The notes under the pieces are model-generated. The model saw only the letters and a list, made by a program, of their open reading frames with translations. It ran no database searches and was not told the origin of the DNA. The position numbers and the translations under genes were made by a program. From positions 49,847 to 113,846 of the IMG/VR virus record IMGVR_UViG_3300035438_000194: 64,000 bases of DNA; one strand, 5' to 3'. Position 1 is the stretch's first letter. Each line of letters starts with the position of its first letter. This DNA is from a virus. This document shows, piece after piece, positions 40,849 to 50,206 of this stretch.

Positions 40849-42851
40849 TAGAATAAACTTAGTTGTGATTTCTCTTTCTTCTTACTGATCTTCTCAATTT
40901 CCTTATATACCTGATCCAGGTAGTAGTCATCGTTCACATCATATAAGTTCCAGGTTTTATTTTCATACAGATTAAACTCGGTCTGCATCCACTTACCTGC
41001 CTCTACTTGTACCTCTCTTCCGTCTGCAGAATTCACCTTGATGATCTTACAGCCTTTGTTAGAAATATAGTAACGCACAATACCTTGGAGCTCCTTGTTG
41101 AATCGTTGACCTTTAGCAAAACAGGTCTCTAGGAAAAACCAATCACCTTTTCTTTTAACACCTTTACAATAGTCAAAGATGCTGCGGTTCTCTTGAATGA
41201 ACTTCTCAGGAACCACATCTTTTACAAAATAATTATAAATAGCTTTGGGTACTATAAGGGCGGACTTATTCTTGTGTAAAGCTAAATCGCTGAACTCAAA
41301 TCTGCCTTTACACTTGGTAGCATTGTAATAATACTTACCATCCTTCATTGTGTAAACATAGTGAGGAGTCTTCTTCTTCATAGCCTCATAGTCCTCATAG
41401 CTTACCTCTTTAGATTTAAGTACAGCGATATAGTTATTCACATCACCAATGATCATCTTCTCATACTCATCATGCTCTAACTGTAACATGGTCATATCTT
41501 CCCACTTCTTGCACGTATCAAGATATACATCTCTCATGTGTGCAGGAATCATCATCTCAAGACCATCAGTATTTTGCATGAGTGGTATGCTACCAGGGAT
41601 AGCATCTGACAACATCTCATAGAGCATTGCCAAACTCAGCTGACCATTAATAGTAATACGCATAGTAAACTCTGGATCATACAGAAAACTATTCTCATCA
41701 TTACTTAAACCATAAGTACTGTTAAGAATAATCTTGTATACGTAGTTCTTTGGATCCTTCTTAGGTATCTTCTTTCTCTCATCAAAGAACCACTCGTACT
41801 GCTCACAGAATTCTTTCTGCGGGATATGTTCAGGTGACCACTTGTTTCTGATAGCAAGGTTAGGATAGAAACTAGTAACGTCAGACGTCATTATTATCAT
41901 ACCATCCTTAGCCTCATACACACCAGCTTTAGTAGCCCCATGCACACCACCCAGACCAAAATCGGTTTTTACACCTTTATGAGTAATTGAATACTTAAAT
42001 CCACCCTTTGTCTCACCAGTATTTATAATCAGAGATTTAAACTTCTCATGAATATTTATAAACTCTTTACGTTTAAACGTGATATATGGTAGTATGATAT
42101 CAGCTACCACAATCTGTTCCCTAGGAGTTCTCATCTGCTTAAGATCAAACTTACTTATACAAGTCTTCTTACTCAAGAAATAAAGGAATAACTCCTTAGA
42201 TATCTTAGGCTCGGAAGCACTCATTAAGTTAATCTTGTACTCAGCTGTTAACGTTTTCCTCAACATGATCTGCTCCTGACTAAGCTCCATAATACGCTTA
42301 GTAGCAGCAACGTCATTCACACAATAGTTAACAATAGTATCAATCTCTTGCATGGTTTGGACATACGTGCTATGATGTATAGGCATATCACGTACATTGT
42401 CCCAATCCATAGAGAACTCAATCCACTTAAGACTAGACCGTTTAGCGGGATTATCCCAGTGATTCAACCTGAAGACATCAAGCTGTGGAATCTGTAGAGC
42501 CCTTTCAGGAAACTCTGGAAACTCCCCAGCATTAGATAGTTCTATAACATGTTGAGCCTGTAGATAAATAGTGTGAGCAATCCTCTCAGGTTCCATCTCA
42601 CTTAGCTCATCACCTTCCCGCAAAAGAAACTCAGTTATCTGAGCATCAAAGTTTAAACCGTTGTATGATATATGATACTCACCCACATAGTCATCATGAG
42701 ACTTATGCTCATGTATAAATCTAAGGAATGCATCATAATCATTACGGAGACTATGAACTACAAATACTTTGGTTTCTCCAGTCTTATACTCAGTAAATAC
42801 GGCAGTAAAGCAATTGATTAAGGTTTCATAATCCATTACCCAATGGGCCAT
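40848..42851 (-). CDS. Family B DNA polymerase with 3'-5' exonuclease
   Basis: A 667-aa replicative polymerase. Exonuclease motifs: D7-Y-E9-T, then YNGLNFD (~62-70), then YCVNDVAA (~184-191). Polymerase motif A DVTSFYPN (~323), motif B KIILNSTYG (~370) and motif C NTDGLE (~425) are present. Motif C departs from the usual D-T-D: the first Asp is Asn, giving N-T-D-G. The protein is short for family B, consistent with phage members. The last residues (SQLSLF) resemble a clamp-binding tail. It sits in the leftward replication operon with one- to two-base junctions. Confidence 0.9.
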   Translation of the reverse strand: MAHWVMDYETLINCFTAVFTEYKTGETKVFVVHSLRNDYDAFLRFIHEHKSHDDYVGEYHISYNGLNFDAQITEFLLREGDELSEMEPERIAHTIYLQAQHVIELSNAGEFPEFPERALQIPQLDVFRLNHWDNPAKRSSLKWIEFSMDWDNVRDMPIHHSTYVQTMQEIDTIVNYCVNDVAATKRIMELSQEQIMLRKTLTAEYKINLMSASEPKISKELFLYFLSKKTCISKFDLKQMRTPREQIVVADIILPYITFKRKEFINIHEKFKSLIINTGETKGGFKYSITHKGVKTDFGLGGVHGATKAGVYEAKDGMIIMTSDVTSFYPNLAIRNKWSPEHIPQKEFCEQYEWFFDERKKIPKKDPKNYVYKIILNSTYGLSNDENSFLYDPEFTMRITINGQLSLAMLYEMLSDAIPGSIPLMQNTDGLEMMIPAHMRDVYLDTCKKWEDMTMLQLEHDEYEKMIIGDVNNYIAVLKSKEVSYEDYEAMKKKTPHYVYTMKDGKYYYNATKCKGRFEFSDLALHKNKSALIVPKAIYNYFVKDVVPEKFIQENRSIFDYCKGVKRKGDWFFLETCFAKGQRFNKELQGIVRYYISNKGCKIIKVNSADGREVQVEAGKWMQTEFNLYENKTWNLYDVNDDYYLDQVYKEIEKISKKKEKSQLSLF

Positions 42852-42852
42852 A

Positions 42853-43266
42853 TTACTTTACGATATTAAGTTCACTAGGAAATTCTGATGTTGGTTCTTC
42901 TGCAGGTACCATATCCAAGTAAGTCTTGAAGTCATAAGTATCAGCATTACCAGCAAAGTGTTTGATGAAAGCTTCAATATCAGAACGCTCTTCCAAATAG
43001 TATTCTTGGAATGTTTCAATAGTTCTACGCTCTTGTTTAATTGGAGAACCATCACGTCCTGGAGTCTTACGCATTTCTGCGTCACCGTTAGGATCTAGCT
43101 TAGGCATCATATGGAAAATGTCCTTCTTTACTGCACCGATAGCAGCTAATACTTTCATATCAGTATCATAGATAGCCTCAACATATGGGCAGTCTGCAGT
43201 TGTTGGGATCAATTTAAAAGTCTTACCATTCTTCCAGGTAGACGTAATTAACATCATGTTATTCAT
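42853..43266 (-). CDS. Hypothetical protein upstream of the DNA polymerase
   Basis: A 137-aa protein, not recognised. The N-terminal half appears beta-stranded (MMLITSTWKNGKTFKLIP, CPYVEAIYD) and the C-terminal half helical and acidic (EEYYLEERSDIEAFIKHFAG written as separate helices in the prediction by eye). It is followed one base later by the polymerase start, so it is translated from the same message. A replication accessory role is plausible from position only. Confidence 0.7.
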   Translation of the reverse strand: MNNMMLITSTWKNGKTFKLIPTTADCPYVEAIYDTDMKVLAAIGAVKKDIFHMMPKLDPNGDAEMRKTPGRDGSPIKQERRTIETFQEYYLEERSDIEAFIKHFAGNADTYDFKTYLDMVPAEEPTSEFPSELNIVK

Positions 43267-43285
43267 ATTGGTTTTTTTAATGTGG

Positions 43286-43846
43286 TCAAATATAGTCTAA
43301 AAACTGAATCTGCTTTACCTCACTTAACAGATTTTCTTTATTGAAATCTGGAGGAGAACATAACTGTCCTACTTCTTTAAGTACCTCTACAGGTACAGCA
43401 AGATGGTTGGCATATGTTTCATAATACTTCTCAGGATATAGGTAGCTTGTGATAAGGTTATGATTACTTATGTTACCTTCAAAGAATTTGAGAATTGTCT
43501 TCTTCTTATCATCAGGAAACTTAGCATACTTACCTTTTGCAAACAAATCCCATACAGCTCCTTCATTAGTATAATCAAACAAGTAAGCGCCCTTGTTATC
43601 AGGAAGCTCATAGAAGCTAGAGAACTTAGGATTACCCAGCAGTTTGGTTCTTTCAAACAACTTAAAGTCATCCTCTTCACTTAGCTCATATACGCAGATT
43701 AACTTCTTATCCTGTACTTCAGATATACCTGTCCAAGATACATAGCTCTCTATTGGCGTGATGCTAACACCGCGCCTGATACCTAGGAATGGATAGAGAA
43801 ACATTCTAGATTTTTGTGTGTACTTAGTATACAAGGATTTTATCAT
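43286..43846 (-). CDS. Conserved-looking crAss-like phage protein, unknown function
   Basis: A 186-aa protein, not assignable to an enzyme family. The C-terminal half (FFEGNISNHNLITSYL, then EKYYETYA, then VGQLCSPPDF) looks like a constrained helical fold of the kind kept in phage replication blocks. No membrane segment or signal peptide. Nineteen bases separate it from the next gene, among the larger gaps in this operon. They contain an A-rich leader in the direction of transcription, as is common before Bacteroidota starts. Confidence 0.7.
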   Translation of the reverse strand: MIKSLYTKYTQKSRMFLYPFLGIRRGVSITPIESYVSWTGISEVQDKKLICVYELSEEDDFKLFERTKLLGNPKFSSFYELPDNKGAYLFDYTNEGAVWDLFAKGKYAKFPDDKKKTILKFFEGNISNHNLITSYLYPEKYYETYANHLAVPVEVLKEVGQLCSPPDFNKENLLSEVKQIQFLDYI

Positions 43847-43853
43847 AAGATTT

Positions 43854-44822
43854 TTACAGTATTACATTACCTACCTCATACTCATAAGGTAAGTTATATT
43901 TTCTATTTGTGTAATGATAGTCTGCAATTTTCATTACCTCATCAAGCTTATCCATCCAGCTATTAAGAGTTACAGTACTAACTTCAAATGCATAACACTG
44001 GGTGAGTTTGTCAACCACTATGAAATGAAACTTAATCTTGTAATTACTTAAGCTATAGTTAGCTCTTACTAATCTACAGTACACTGCAGCTTGCAACCAA
44101 TACTTGTAATACTCTATAGTCTCTGGGAAATCTTGTAGCAGTTTTCCGCTGGTCTTGAGATCATTAATATAAATCACTTTGGCGTCATGATCAATGTTAA
44201 TGTTATCTACAAAACCTCTAAGACCAAAGCCATACTGTGTATCCATTACAAGTGGCACCTCACTCTGACTATAGGGACCCCCTATATTGAGTAAGCTTGT
44301 AATCTTCTCATTAGATCTAACGATCTCAGCATAACCTTTTACTTTATTCAGGGTGTCTTCATCTATAACAGCTTTGTCACCCTTTGTAGTCAAGAAGTTA
44401 TAGTAACTTATACTTGCGTCAGTAACTACCTTCTCAACTCTTTGTGCATCAGTCTTGAGACTCTGATACAGATTGATCTCCTTTAATATATCAAGGATCT
44501 CAAACTCATTCTGCTCCAAAGATAAATCAAGATTGTTATTTACCAAAGCCCTTACAAAGACTTTATCAACAACATTCTTAATGCTGTCACCCGGTAAGTT
44601 AACCGGGGACACCACATACTTATCATGAAACTTATCTTCCTCTAGGAGAAGACAGTGAAGCAGGCTACCTTCAATCAGGTGCTGCTCCATCTTGTCCTCT
44701 CTTTGGTTTAAGATGTAATGCTTATAGAAAGCACTTGGGGCAAACAATAACTTGTTAAACCCGGAATAACTAAAGTGAAACTTCTTCTTGTAGAAGTTCT
44801 CCTCCGCTTGGAAATCTATCAT
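43854..44822 (-). CDS. PD-(D/E)XK family nuclease (RecB/Cas4-like)
   Basis: A 322-aa protein with the motifs of the PD-(D/E)XK exonuclease group: LIEGSLLHCLLLE (~49-61) around motif I, GLRGFVDNINID (~201-212) carrying the metal-binding Asp, and INDLKTSGK (~221-229) supplying D-x-K. A helical QAAVYCRLV follows, as in RecB/Cas4-type nucleases. It would cut or resect DNA during recombination and genome processing. The start at 44822 lies 53 bases inside the end of the upstream gene; the conserved FSYSGFNKLL begins at residue 17, so no later start is suitable. Confidence 0.8.
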   Translation of the reverse strand: MIDFQAEENFYKKKFHFSYSGFNKLLFAPSAFYKHYILNQREDKMEQHLIEGSLLHCLLLEEDKFHDKYVVSPVNLPGDSIKNVVDKVFVRALVNNNLDLSLEQNEFEILDILKEINLYQSLKTDAQRVEKVVTDASISYYNFLTTKGDKAVIDEDTLNKVKGYAEIVRSNEKITSLLNIGGPYSQSEVPLVMDTQYGFGLRGFVDNINIDHDAKVIYINDLKTSGKLLQDFPETIEYYKYWLQAAVYCRLVRANYSLSNYKIKFHFIVVDKLTQCYAFEVSTVTLNSWMDKLDEVMKIADYHYTNRKYNLPYEYEVGNVIL

Positions 44823-45903
44823 CTTGCTTGTTTAAAAGTTTATCTACCTTGACTTGAACCTCAGCGGTTAATCTAACATCTACAACCTCATAGTTACTAC
44901 TAAAAGTTCTAGACTCTTCTAATATACTAGCCTTAATAGTATCCAATAGTTCTTGGGTCAGTAACCCCTTCTCTATAGATACATCTAAGATAGCATCCTT
45001 ATCCCAGCGGTACTTGCTATAACCAAGCCAGTTGAGTAAAGACTTAAAGGCTACACTTGTTCTATACTTCTGATTATAAATAGTGTTGCTACCAAATTCC
45101 TCAAGTAGTAATGCCAAGTATACAAAGCTTTTCTCATAGTTACATCCGGCCATAATGGTCATAGCAACTAAGTGATTATCCTTGTCCATACTTTTAAGCA
45201 TGGTTCGGATAGAATCAAATGCATCCCTATCAATAACGGTATCACCAATTAAGTTATTAAACTCTTCTTGTGAATAAACATTACTGAAGTTCTTAGCGTC
45301 TAAGAAGTAATCATCTGTTACTGTTGATATCCAACTACCAGACATATTGCCACTATAAAATGACATACTACTTAGAATAGATCTGTTATTATAACCACTA
45401 GTCTTAGCAGGATTGTTATGGTTATTTATATAAAAAGATTCTACAAGAGCCTTATTTATAATAACATAGTTACCTTTATAGTTATTAATAATATCAGTAA
45501 GATGTTGCTTATCAGCACCTCTTAGAAACCCATTAATAAAAGGTATCATATCACTTGTTTCTACATAATACATATGATCTTTGCGTATACCTGACTCTAC
45601 AGAATCAGTACATGCAATAATAACATCTGCAGTAGCTCTATCCCTAACAGTTTTAATCTTTCTCTCCTCCAAGAAAGGCTTGGCCTTATCTCTAGGAATA
45701 CTGCACTTAGGTGCAAAGTATATTGTTTTTACATTAGTAAGATCTAATTTCTTACCCTCAACACTTTGTTTAAAAGGTTTAAGATAATTAGTATCATTCC
45801 AGCGGTGATAAGTAAATGTACCATCAGGGTCTATTAATACATTGCTGGTTACAAGTTCTAACTGATTATTAATAACCGTTAGCGTTAGTTGTTCTTTTAT
45901 CAT
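44770..45903 (-). CDS. Hypothetical replication-block protein, paralogue A
   Basis: A 377-aa protein. The N-terminal third (~50-105) ends in an A-D-V-I-I-A strand after a basic helix, faintly like a BRCT fold. The middle region (~222-270; IDRDAFDSIRTML, DKDNHLVAM, CNYEKSFVYLALLLEE) matches the same place in the next gene (45906-47015) and the start of the 135-aa gene at 50203. Downstream, EKGLLTQELLD matches HGYLTEDNYD of the paralogue. It is therefore part of a small in-genome family. No catalytic motif is visible; role unknown. Confidence 0.75.
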   Translation of the reverse strand: MIKEQLTLTVINNQLELVTSNVLIDPDGTFTYHRWNDTNYLKPFKQSVEGKKLDLTNVKTIYFAPKCSIPRDKAKPFLEERKIKTVRDRATADVIIACTDSVESGIRKDHMYYVETSDMIPFINGFLRGADKQHLTDIINNYKGNYVIINKALVESFYINNHNNPAKTSGYNNRSILSSMSFYSGNMSGSWISTVTDDYFLDAKNFSNVYSQEEFNNLIGDTVIDRDAFDSIRTMLKSMDKDNHLVAMTIMAGCNYEKSFVYLALLLEEFGSNTIYNQKYRTSVAFKSLLNWLGYSKYRWDKDAILDVSIEKGLLTQELLDTIKASILEESRTFSSNYEVVDVRLTAEVQVKVDKLLNKQDDRFPSGGELLQEEVSL

Positions 45904-45905
45904 AA

Positions 45906-47015
45906 TTAAAAAGGTAATGGAGCTTCAGGTTTAGGCTCTTCTTTAGGAGCCCTCTCCTGTAAATACTCAGTGTATGTCTTAATACAAAATGCTTCTATCC
46001 TAAAGAACTTTTGATCATCTCTAGCAAGACCTGCATTTAGATCATGAAGTTTATCATTCACCATGCGGTCATAGTTATCCTCGGTAAGATAACCGTGATC
46101 ATAGAAATGCTTAATGTCTTTAGGAAACTCTAGTTGTTTAATTCTATATGAATCAATCTTAGCGTCAAATACTTTCCAGTTAGTATTACTCATATGATGC
46201 TGGAGATCATAGTAGTGATCCTCAAACAAGCGGTAGATATAATACATTGAATCCTTATAGTTACAATTGTATACCATCTCTGCAGCAACGCGCTTATCAT
46301 CACTGCTGCTACTGAGCATAGAGTGTAGAGCATTATACATATCCTCATCTATAACCAAGCGCTCAATAGAATCAAAGATAAGATCTTCATCTACTACTGG
46401 TACTTTCTTAGCGAGTATCTGATATATTATCTCTACAGTTCTTGCAGGTAATAAGTTATATTGTACATCGTTACCATGCAATGCTGACCAAGAATCATAA
46501 TAGTGGTAGTATCTTTTTGAGAATAATACTGCTTTCTCGTCATCCCCTACAAACTCAAATCTTGATATATATGCTGTAAGTTTTGCCTTAGCAAATGCAT
46601 CAGGTAAAACATAGGTATAACAACTAACACCTGAACATATAAGATTATCAGGAACCTGTTGATTCTGATTACCAGTACTCTTTACATTCTTATGGCTAAT
46701 AAAGAAATCTGCTTTAGCAGGATCAGTAGTAATAGTAAACCCAGAGATCTTAGCAATATCCTTTAATTGACCAACAGTATATTTACAACCGGGTATAACA
46801 TACCCTTTAGACTTAGGAGCTAGAGAAGGTAGCGCACCCCCTTTCAGGAGTGCACTAATCTTTTCTACTGAGTCTTCTTCTACACTATACATCCACGTAT
46901 CTTCTCTAGGTTTGTCGCCTTTACCTAAAGACACATAGCGGTACTTACCTTGAATAAACGGTAACTGTTTCAGCATTACATCTGTAACATTACCTAGACT
47001 CAAATCCATCTTCAT
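45906..47015 (-). CDS. Hypothetical replication-block protein, paralogue B
   Basis: A 369-aa protein related to the gene immediately downstream: a possible BRCT-like N-terminal region ending A-D-F-F-I-S (~110-130), then the shared module at ~218-265 (IDEDMYNALHSML, DDKRVAAEMV, CNYKDSMYYIYRLFED), then LTEDNYD. Identity by eye is low but the spacing is the same in both, which supports an old tandem duplication. The C-terminus is Pro/Glu-rich. Its start overlaps the MoxR-like ATPase stop, so this pair may work with that ATPase. Confidence 0.75.
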   Translation of the reverse strand: MKMDLSLGNVTDVMLKQLPFIQGKYRYVSLGKGDKPREDTWMYSVEEDSVEKISALLKGGALPSLAPKSKGYVIPGCKYTVGQLKDIAKISGFTITTDPAKADFFISHKNVKSTGNQNQQVPDNLICSGVSCYTYVLPDAFAKAKLTAYISRFEFVGDDEKAVLFSKRYYHYYDSWSALHGNDVQYNLLPARTVEIIYQILAKKVPVVDEDLIFDSIERLVIDEDMYNALHSMLSSSSDDKRVAAEMVYNCNYKDSMYYIYRLFEDHYYDLQHHMSNTNWKVFDAKIDSYRIKQLEFPKDIKHFYDHGYLTEDNYDRMVNDKLHDLNAGLARDDQKFFRIEAFCIKTYTEYLQERAPKEEPKPEAPLPF

Positions 47016-48208
47016 TATTTAACAGCGATAGCTGCGATTTGTGGGTTTAACATAAGCTTTGTGAACTTAATCTTGTTGCCGTTTAAGATACCCTTGATAA
47101 GAGCATACTTAAGGTCATTGGTGAATATCTCTTTATCAGTGATAAAGTTAGTGATACGGTCAATGATCTTCTGATCTACTGTGTTATCAGTAGAGAAGTG
47201 AACAGCATAGTTAGTGAAACGCAATGCCATAATACTAGCAATGTCTGCACGGTATGCATCATCTTTACCAATAGTACCCATCAATTGACCCTTGATATAT
47301 TCCCAGCTGTTGTTAGTCAACATATCTTTAGGGGTAACCAATTTGTCAAGCTTGTTATTGATGAATGTAGTAAACAAAGTAGCAAACTCGCTACCAACAC
47401 TACCCTCACCAATCATTTGGATCAACGGCAAGCTCTCCTCAAAGTTCTCAATGCTAGAGATACTGTTGAAGAAAGTAGTAATACTACGAGCATTAGTTGT
47501 CTGTGTAACCAACTCAGGATGCATCAACAAAAAGTTAATACAACGAGAGTCAATCTCATTTTGCTCAGCCCAACGAGCCCAGCAATCTGAATCAAACTTT
47601 AAGTAAGCTGTGATAAAGCGAGTCTTCTGAGCAGCATCCATAGATGTTACTTGATAGTCACCATTATCAGGATTACTAGTCAATACAATATGCCAGTTCT
47701 TAGGAAGCTCCCATGAGATATACTTCTGACGGTCAATCAATTCCATTGCAGCCTGAGTAAATCTTTGGTCAGCACGGCTGTAGTCATCTAAGATTAAGAT
47801 ACCACCTTGCTCCTTACCTTGAATCCACTCTGGAGTTGCATAACCCATACGCTTCTCACCACTAGGAACATACTTGTTCTGAATATACATAGGCATGATG
47901 TTCTCAGGTACCCACTTGGCTACCTTCTTGCCATCATCTGTAGTTTTAATTACTTCAAATTCCTTAATTGGAAAACCGGTAAGGTCACCAAGCTCCTCGA
48001 TCTGAGCAAGGTTTAACTTAACTACATCTAGTCCTAGCTCTTTACCAATCTGCAATATAGTAGTGGTCTTACCAATACCTGCCTCACCCTCAATGTTTAC
48101 AGCTACTGGAATCTTTCCGTTAGCTTGGATATGCTGATTGTTCTTTACAATGTGTCCGATGAATTCTTTTAGTTCATCTGTGTTTAAGTTAACTTGATTT
48201 GCGCTCAT
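47015..48208 (-). CDS. MoxR-type AAA+ ATPase
   Basis: A 397-aa protein with Walker A GEAGIGKTT (41-49), Walker B GGILILDDYSRA (~133-144) and a sensor 1 strand TSNPDNGD (~176). The D-D in place of D-E in Walker B is common in MoxR-like proteins. These ATPases act as chaperones or remodelling factors, usually with a VWA-domain partner. The partner is the gene at 49007, now separated by a GIY-YIG endonuclease gene. The pair is recurrent in crAss-like phages; the target complex is not known. Confidence 0.85.
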   Translation of the reverse strand: MSANQVNLNTDELKEFIGHIVKNNQHIQANGKIPVAVNIEGEAGIGKTTTILQIGKELGLDVVKLNLAQIEELGDLTGFPIKEFEVIKTTDDGKKVAKWVPENIMPMYIQNKYVPSGEKRMGYATPEWIQGKEQGGILILDDYSRADQRFTQAAMELIDRQKYISWELPKNWHIVLTSNPDNGDYQVTSMDAAQKTRFITAYLKFDSDCWARWAEQNEIDSRCINFLLMHPELVTQTTNARSITTFFNSISSIENFEESLPLIQMIGEGSVGSEFATLFTTFINNKLDKLVTPKDMLTNNSWEYIKGQLMGTIGKDDAYRADIASIMALRFTNYAVHFSTDNTVDQKIIDRITNFITDKEIFTNDLKYALIKGILNGNKIKFTKLMLNPQIAAIAVK

Positions 48209-48212
48209 ACTC

Positions 48213-48944
48213 TTAGTTTAATTTAATTAAATAACCTTTGCAGGTTTTGTTTTTCTTAGCAGCCTGGTGTATAGATTGTACACTAACTTTTAATAAGAAT
48301 GCTGCTTCATTTATACTTTTTACAGTTAATGTTTCTGTATCAGAAACTAAAATGATTTTTTTATACTTTACATTACTAGGTTTCTTAGGAGCTTTAGCTT
48401 TAAGTTTCTTAACTTTTTTAAAGCTCCACATATAACCGCCCAATGTTTTAGTATTTCCAATAGATGTTTTATGCATTGTCTTACCGTTTAAACCAACAGC
48501 TAATGCTGCAGCTTTTAATGTTGGGTAAGATGCTACATATACACCCTCTTTTGTATACTGATGAATAGTTCTAGATGCATGGTTATCCTCACCAAGCCTT
48601 TTACCGGTATTAGCAATAGAAAGTTTTAACTTAGTTGCTTCACTTTTTATTCGTGATATAGGGTCTTGCTCAACATTTATGTTAGGTTTTAAGCAAGCTA
48701 TATAATGGGCTTCCCTTTCAACATAGTTATCACAAAACTCTAATACACAACAGTTTAAACTTTCTTCTCCATACTTAGAATAGACTCTTTGTAGATGCTG
48801 ATTGTAATGCTTACACCGCTTTAAAGAGTTCTTATGTTCCTTAAGACGTATGTAAATATTCTTACTGCTTCCTACATAGTAATGACCATTACCATACATC
48901 ATATAAACACCTGCTTTATTCTTTAAATCATAACTTATCTTCAT
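48213..48944 (-). CDS. GIY-YIG homing endonuclease with NUMOD/HTH-type repeats
   Basis: A 243-aa protein. The GIY-YIG nuclease domain is at the N-terminus: GVY (12-14), YYVGSS (22-27), a basic RLKEH helix and an EREAHYI helix carrying the catalytic Glu. Repeated DNA-binding units follow: YTKEGVYVASYPTLKAAA with GGYMW, then SINEAAFLLKVSVQSI with CKGYLIKL. These are typical NUMOD-like helices of free-standing homing enzymes. It sits between a MoxR-like ATPase and its VWA partner with a 62-base non-coding flank upstream, which looks like an insertion. It probably cleaves the same locus in related phages. Confidence 0.9.
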   Translation of the reverse strand: MKISYDLKNKAGVYMMYGNGHYYVGSSKNIYIRLKEHKNSLKRCKHYNQHLQRVYSKYGEESLNCCVLEFCDNYVEREAHYIACLKPNINVEQDPISRIKSEATKLKLSIANTGKRLGEDNHASRTIHQYTKEGVYVASYPTLKAAALAVGLNGKTMHKTSIGNTKTLGGYMWSFKKVKKLKAKAPKKPSNVKYKKIILVSDTETLTVKSINEAAFLLKVSVQSIHQAAKKNKTCKGYLIKLN

Positions 48945-49006
48945 AATCTTTTTTTATAAAGATAAGTAACAATAAGTTATAATCCTAGTAGGACCTCAAA
49001 TTTAAA

Positions 49007-50206
49007 TCAATTAAGCTTTATCTGGGGTCCGGGCAAGTCTTTGTTTATACTCCCACGGGTAGATATTACCCATAGCATTTTGCCTCTTGGCTTTACAGAA
49101 CAATCACATTCACCATCAGTTAAGTATATCAAACAAGTATACTTATCTTGGCTATCATTATACAGTTCCAATACTGGATCAAAGTAAGTACCACCGCGTC
49201 CATGTATCTCAATCTTATCTCCTGCCTTGTATGGCCCGATATGACGGATATGTGTATCACATTGTACTACAGTAATCTCTGCACCAGTCTTATTAATATG
49301 ACCAATCTCATGGAAGAACTCTTGTACTTCCTTATCACTAACGGAACCGCTAGTATCTACAGCAACTAAGATATGCTTACGGTGTTTAATCTTAAGACCG
49401 GGGTTATCCTCAAATCTTTTATTAAACTTACGTCTAAGCTTCTTAGTAAATACTTTCTGACTACCTCCAGTAAAGCGTCTAAGATATGCTTTCCAGTCAA
49501 ACTTAGGTGGCTCTTTACTATTGAGTTTATCTAGTAGTCCTTTAAGTTCTCCAGGTACATGACCACGAGACTTCTCTACTTGTTCTGCAATCTCCTTAAG
49601 TTGATGCTCTACTTGTTTCTGTACAAGTTTCTTTTCTGCTTCACTCAGGTCATTAAATTCATCCCAGGTACTATGATCAGGAACAGGATTACCGTCACCA
49701 TAAGTTGGTTGACCTTGACCCATTGCCTTCATCATCTTCTCAAAATCACTAGTACCATTTCCTTGATCTAGCTGCTGTTGTAGTAGGTCATAATAAACTC
49801 TACAACCTGCTTTAGGAGGAAGATTCATTGGAGCAAACATCTCGTTATCAATAGTACATCCACCGTCTGGTAGATACATCTTATCAATATACTGGTTGAT
49901 CTCCAAGTCCATAGCCACATTGGCTAACTTCTTATCTGCAAAATCATCATGCATAGTAAGATGGAAGAATGCAATATGCAAGAGCTCATGTTTCAAGAGA
50001 CCAATGTGGTGCTCAGGACTCAAGCTCTCCCAGAATTCTTCATTGATTGCTAACTGGAAGTTGATGTTATGCTTAGACACACCAGCAGTTGGCACTCTCT
50101 TACTCCATAATTTATTTAAGCCAATGAGAAAGAGCCCATAAAAGGGCTCCTTTAACATCAGTTCTTTACTAGCCTTAGCTAGACTTTCTTGTTTTGTATG
50201 CTTCAT
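49007..50206 (-). CDS. VWA-like protein with N-terminal metallopeptidase-like domain
   Basis: A 399-aa protein. The N-terminal domain has H73-E-L-L-H77 followed by a NVAMDLEINQYI helix, a metallopeptidase-like layout (DUF2201 N-terminal type). A charged linker (~150-245) follows. The C-terminal VWA-like domain has the MIDAS motif DTSGS (~283-287), then GRGGTYF (~335) and LTDGECD (~362). Such proteins partner MoxR-type ATPases, and that ATPase is encoded just downstream at 47015, beyond the inserted endonuclease. The pair may load or remodel a protein complex during replication or late infection; no target is evident. Confidence 0.85.
   Translation of the reverse strand: MKHTKQESLAKASKELMLKEPFYGLFLIGLNKLWSKRVPTAGVSKHNINFQLAINEEFWESLSPEHHIGLLKHELLHIAFFHLTMHDDFADKKLANVAMDLEINQYIDKMYLPDGGCTIDNEMFAPMNLPPKAGCRVYYDLLQQQLDQGNGTSDFEKMMKAMGQGQPTYGDGNPVPDHSTWDEFNDLSEAEKKLVQKQVEHQLKEIAEQVEKSRGHVPGELKGLLDKLNSKEPPKFDWKAYLRRFTGGSQKVFTKKLRRKFNKRFEDNPGLKIKHRKHILVAVDTSGSVSDKEVQEFFHEIGHINKTGAEITVVQCDTHIRHIGPYKAGDKIEIHGRGGTYFDPVLELYNDSQDKYTCLIYLTDGECDCSVKPRGKMLWVISTRGSINKDLPGPQIKLN

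Noticed and set aside
47198-47590. 130-aa + frame over the MoxR-like ATPase
   Set aside because: Covers a gene with complete Walker motifs on the other strand; no supporting signal.
48945-49006. Host-type promoter before the GIY-YIG gene
   Set aside because: TATCTTTA resembles a -7 element but no TTG lies 19-21 bases upstream.
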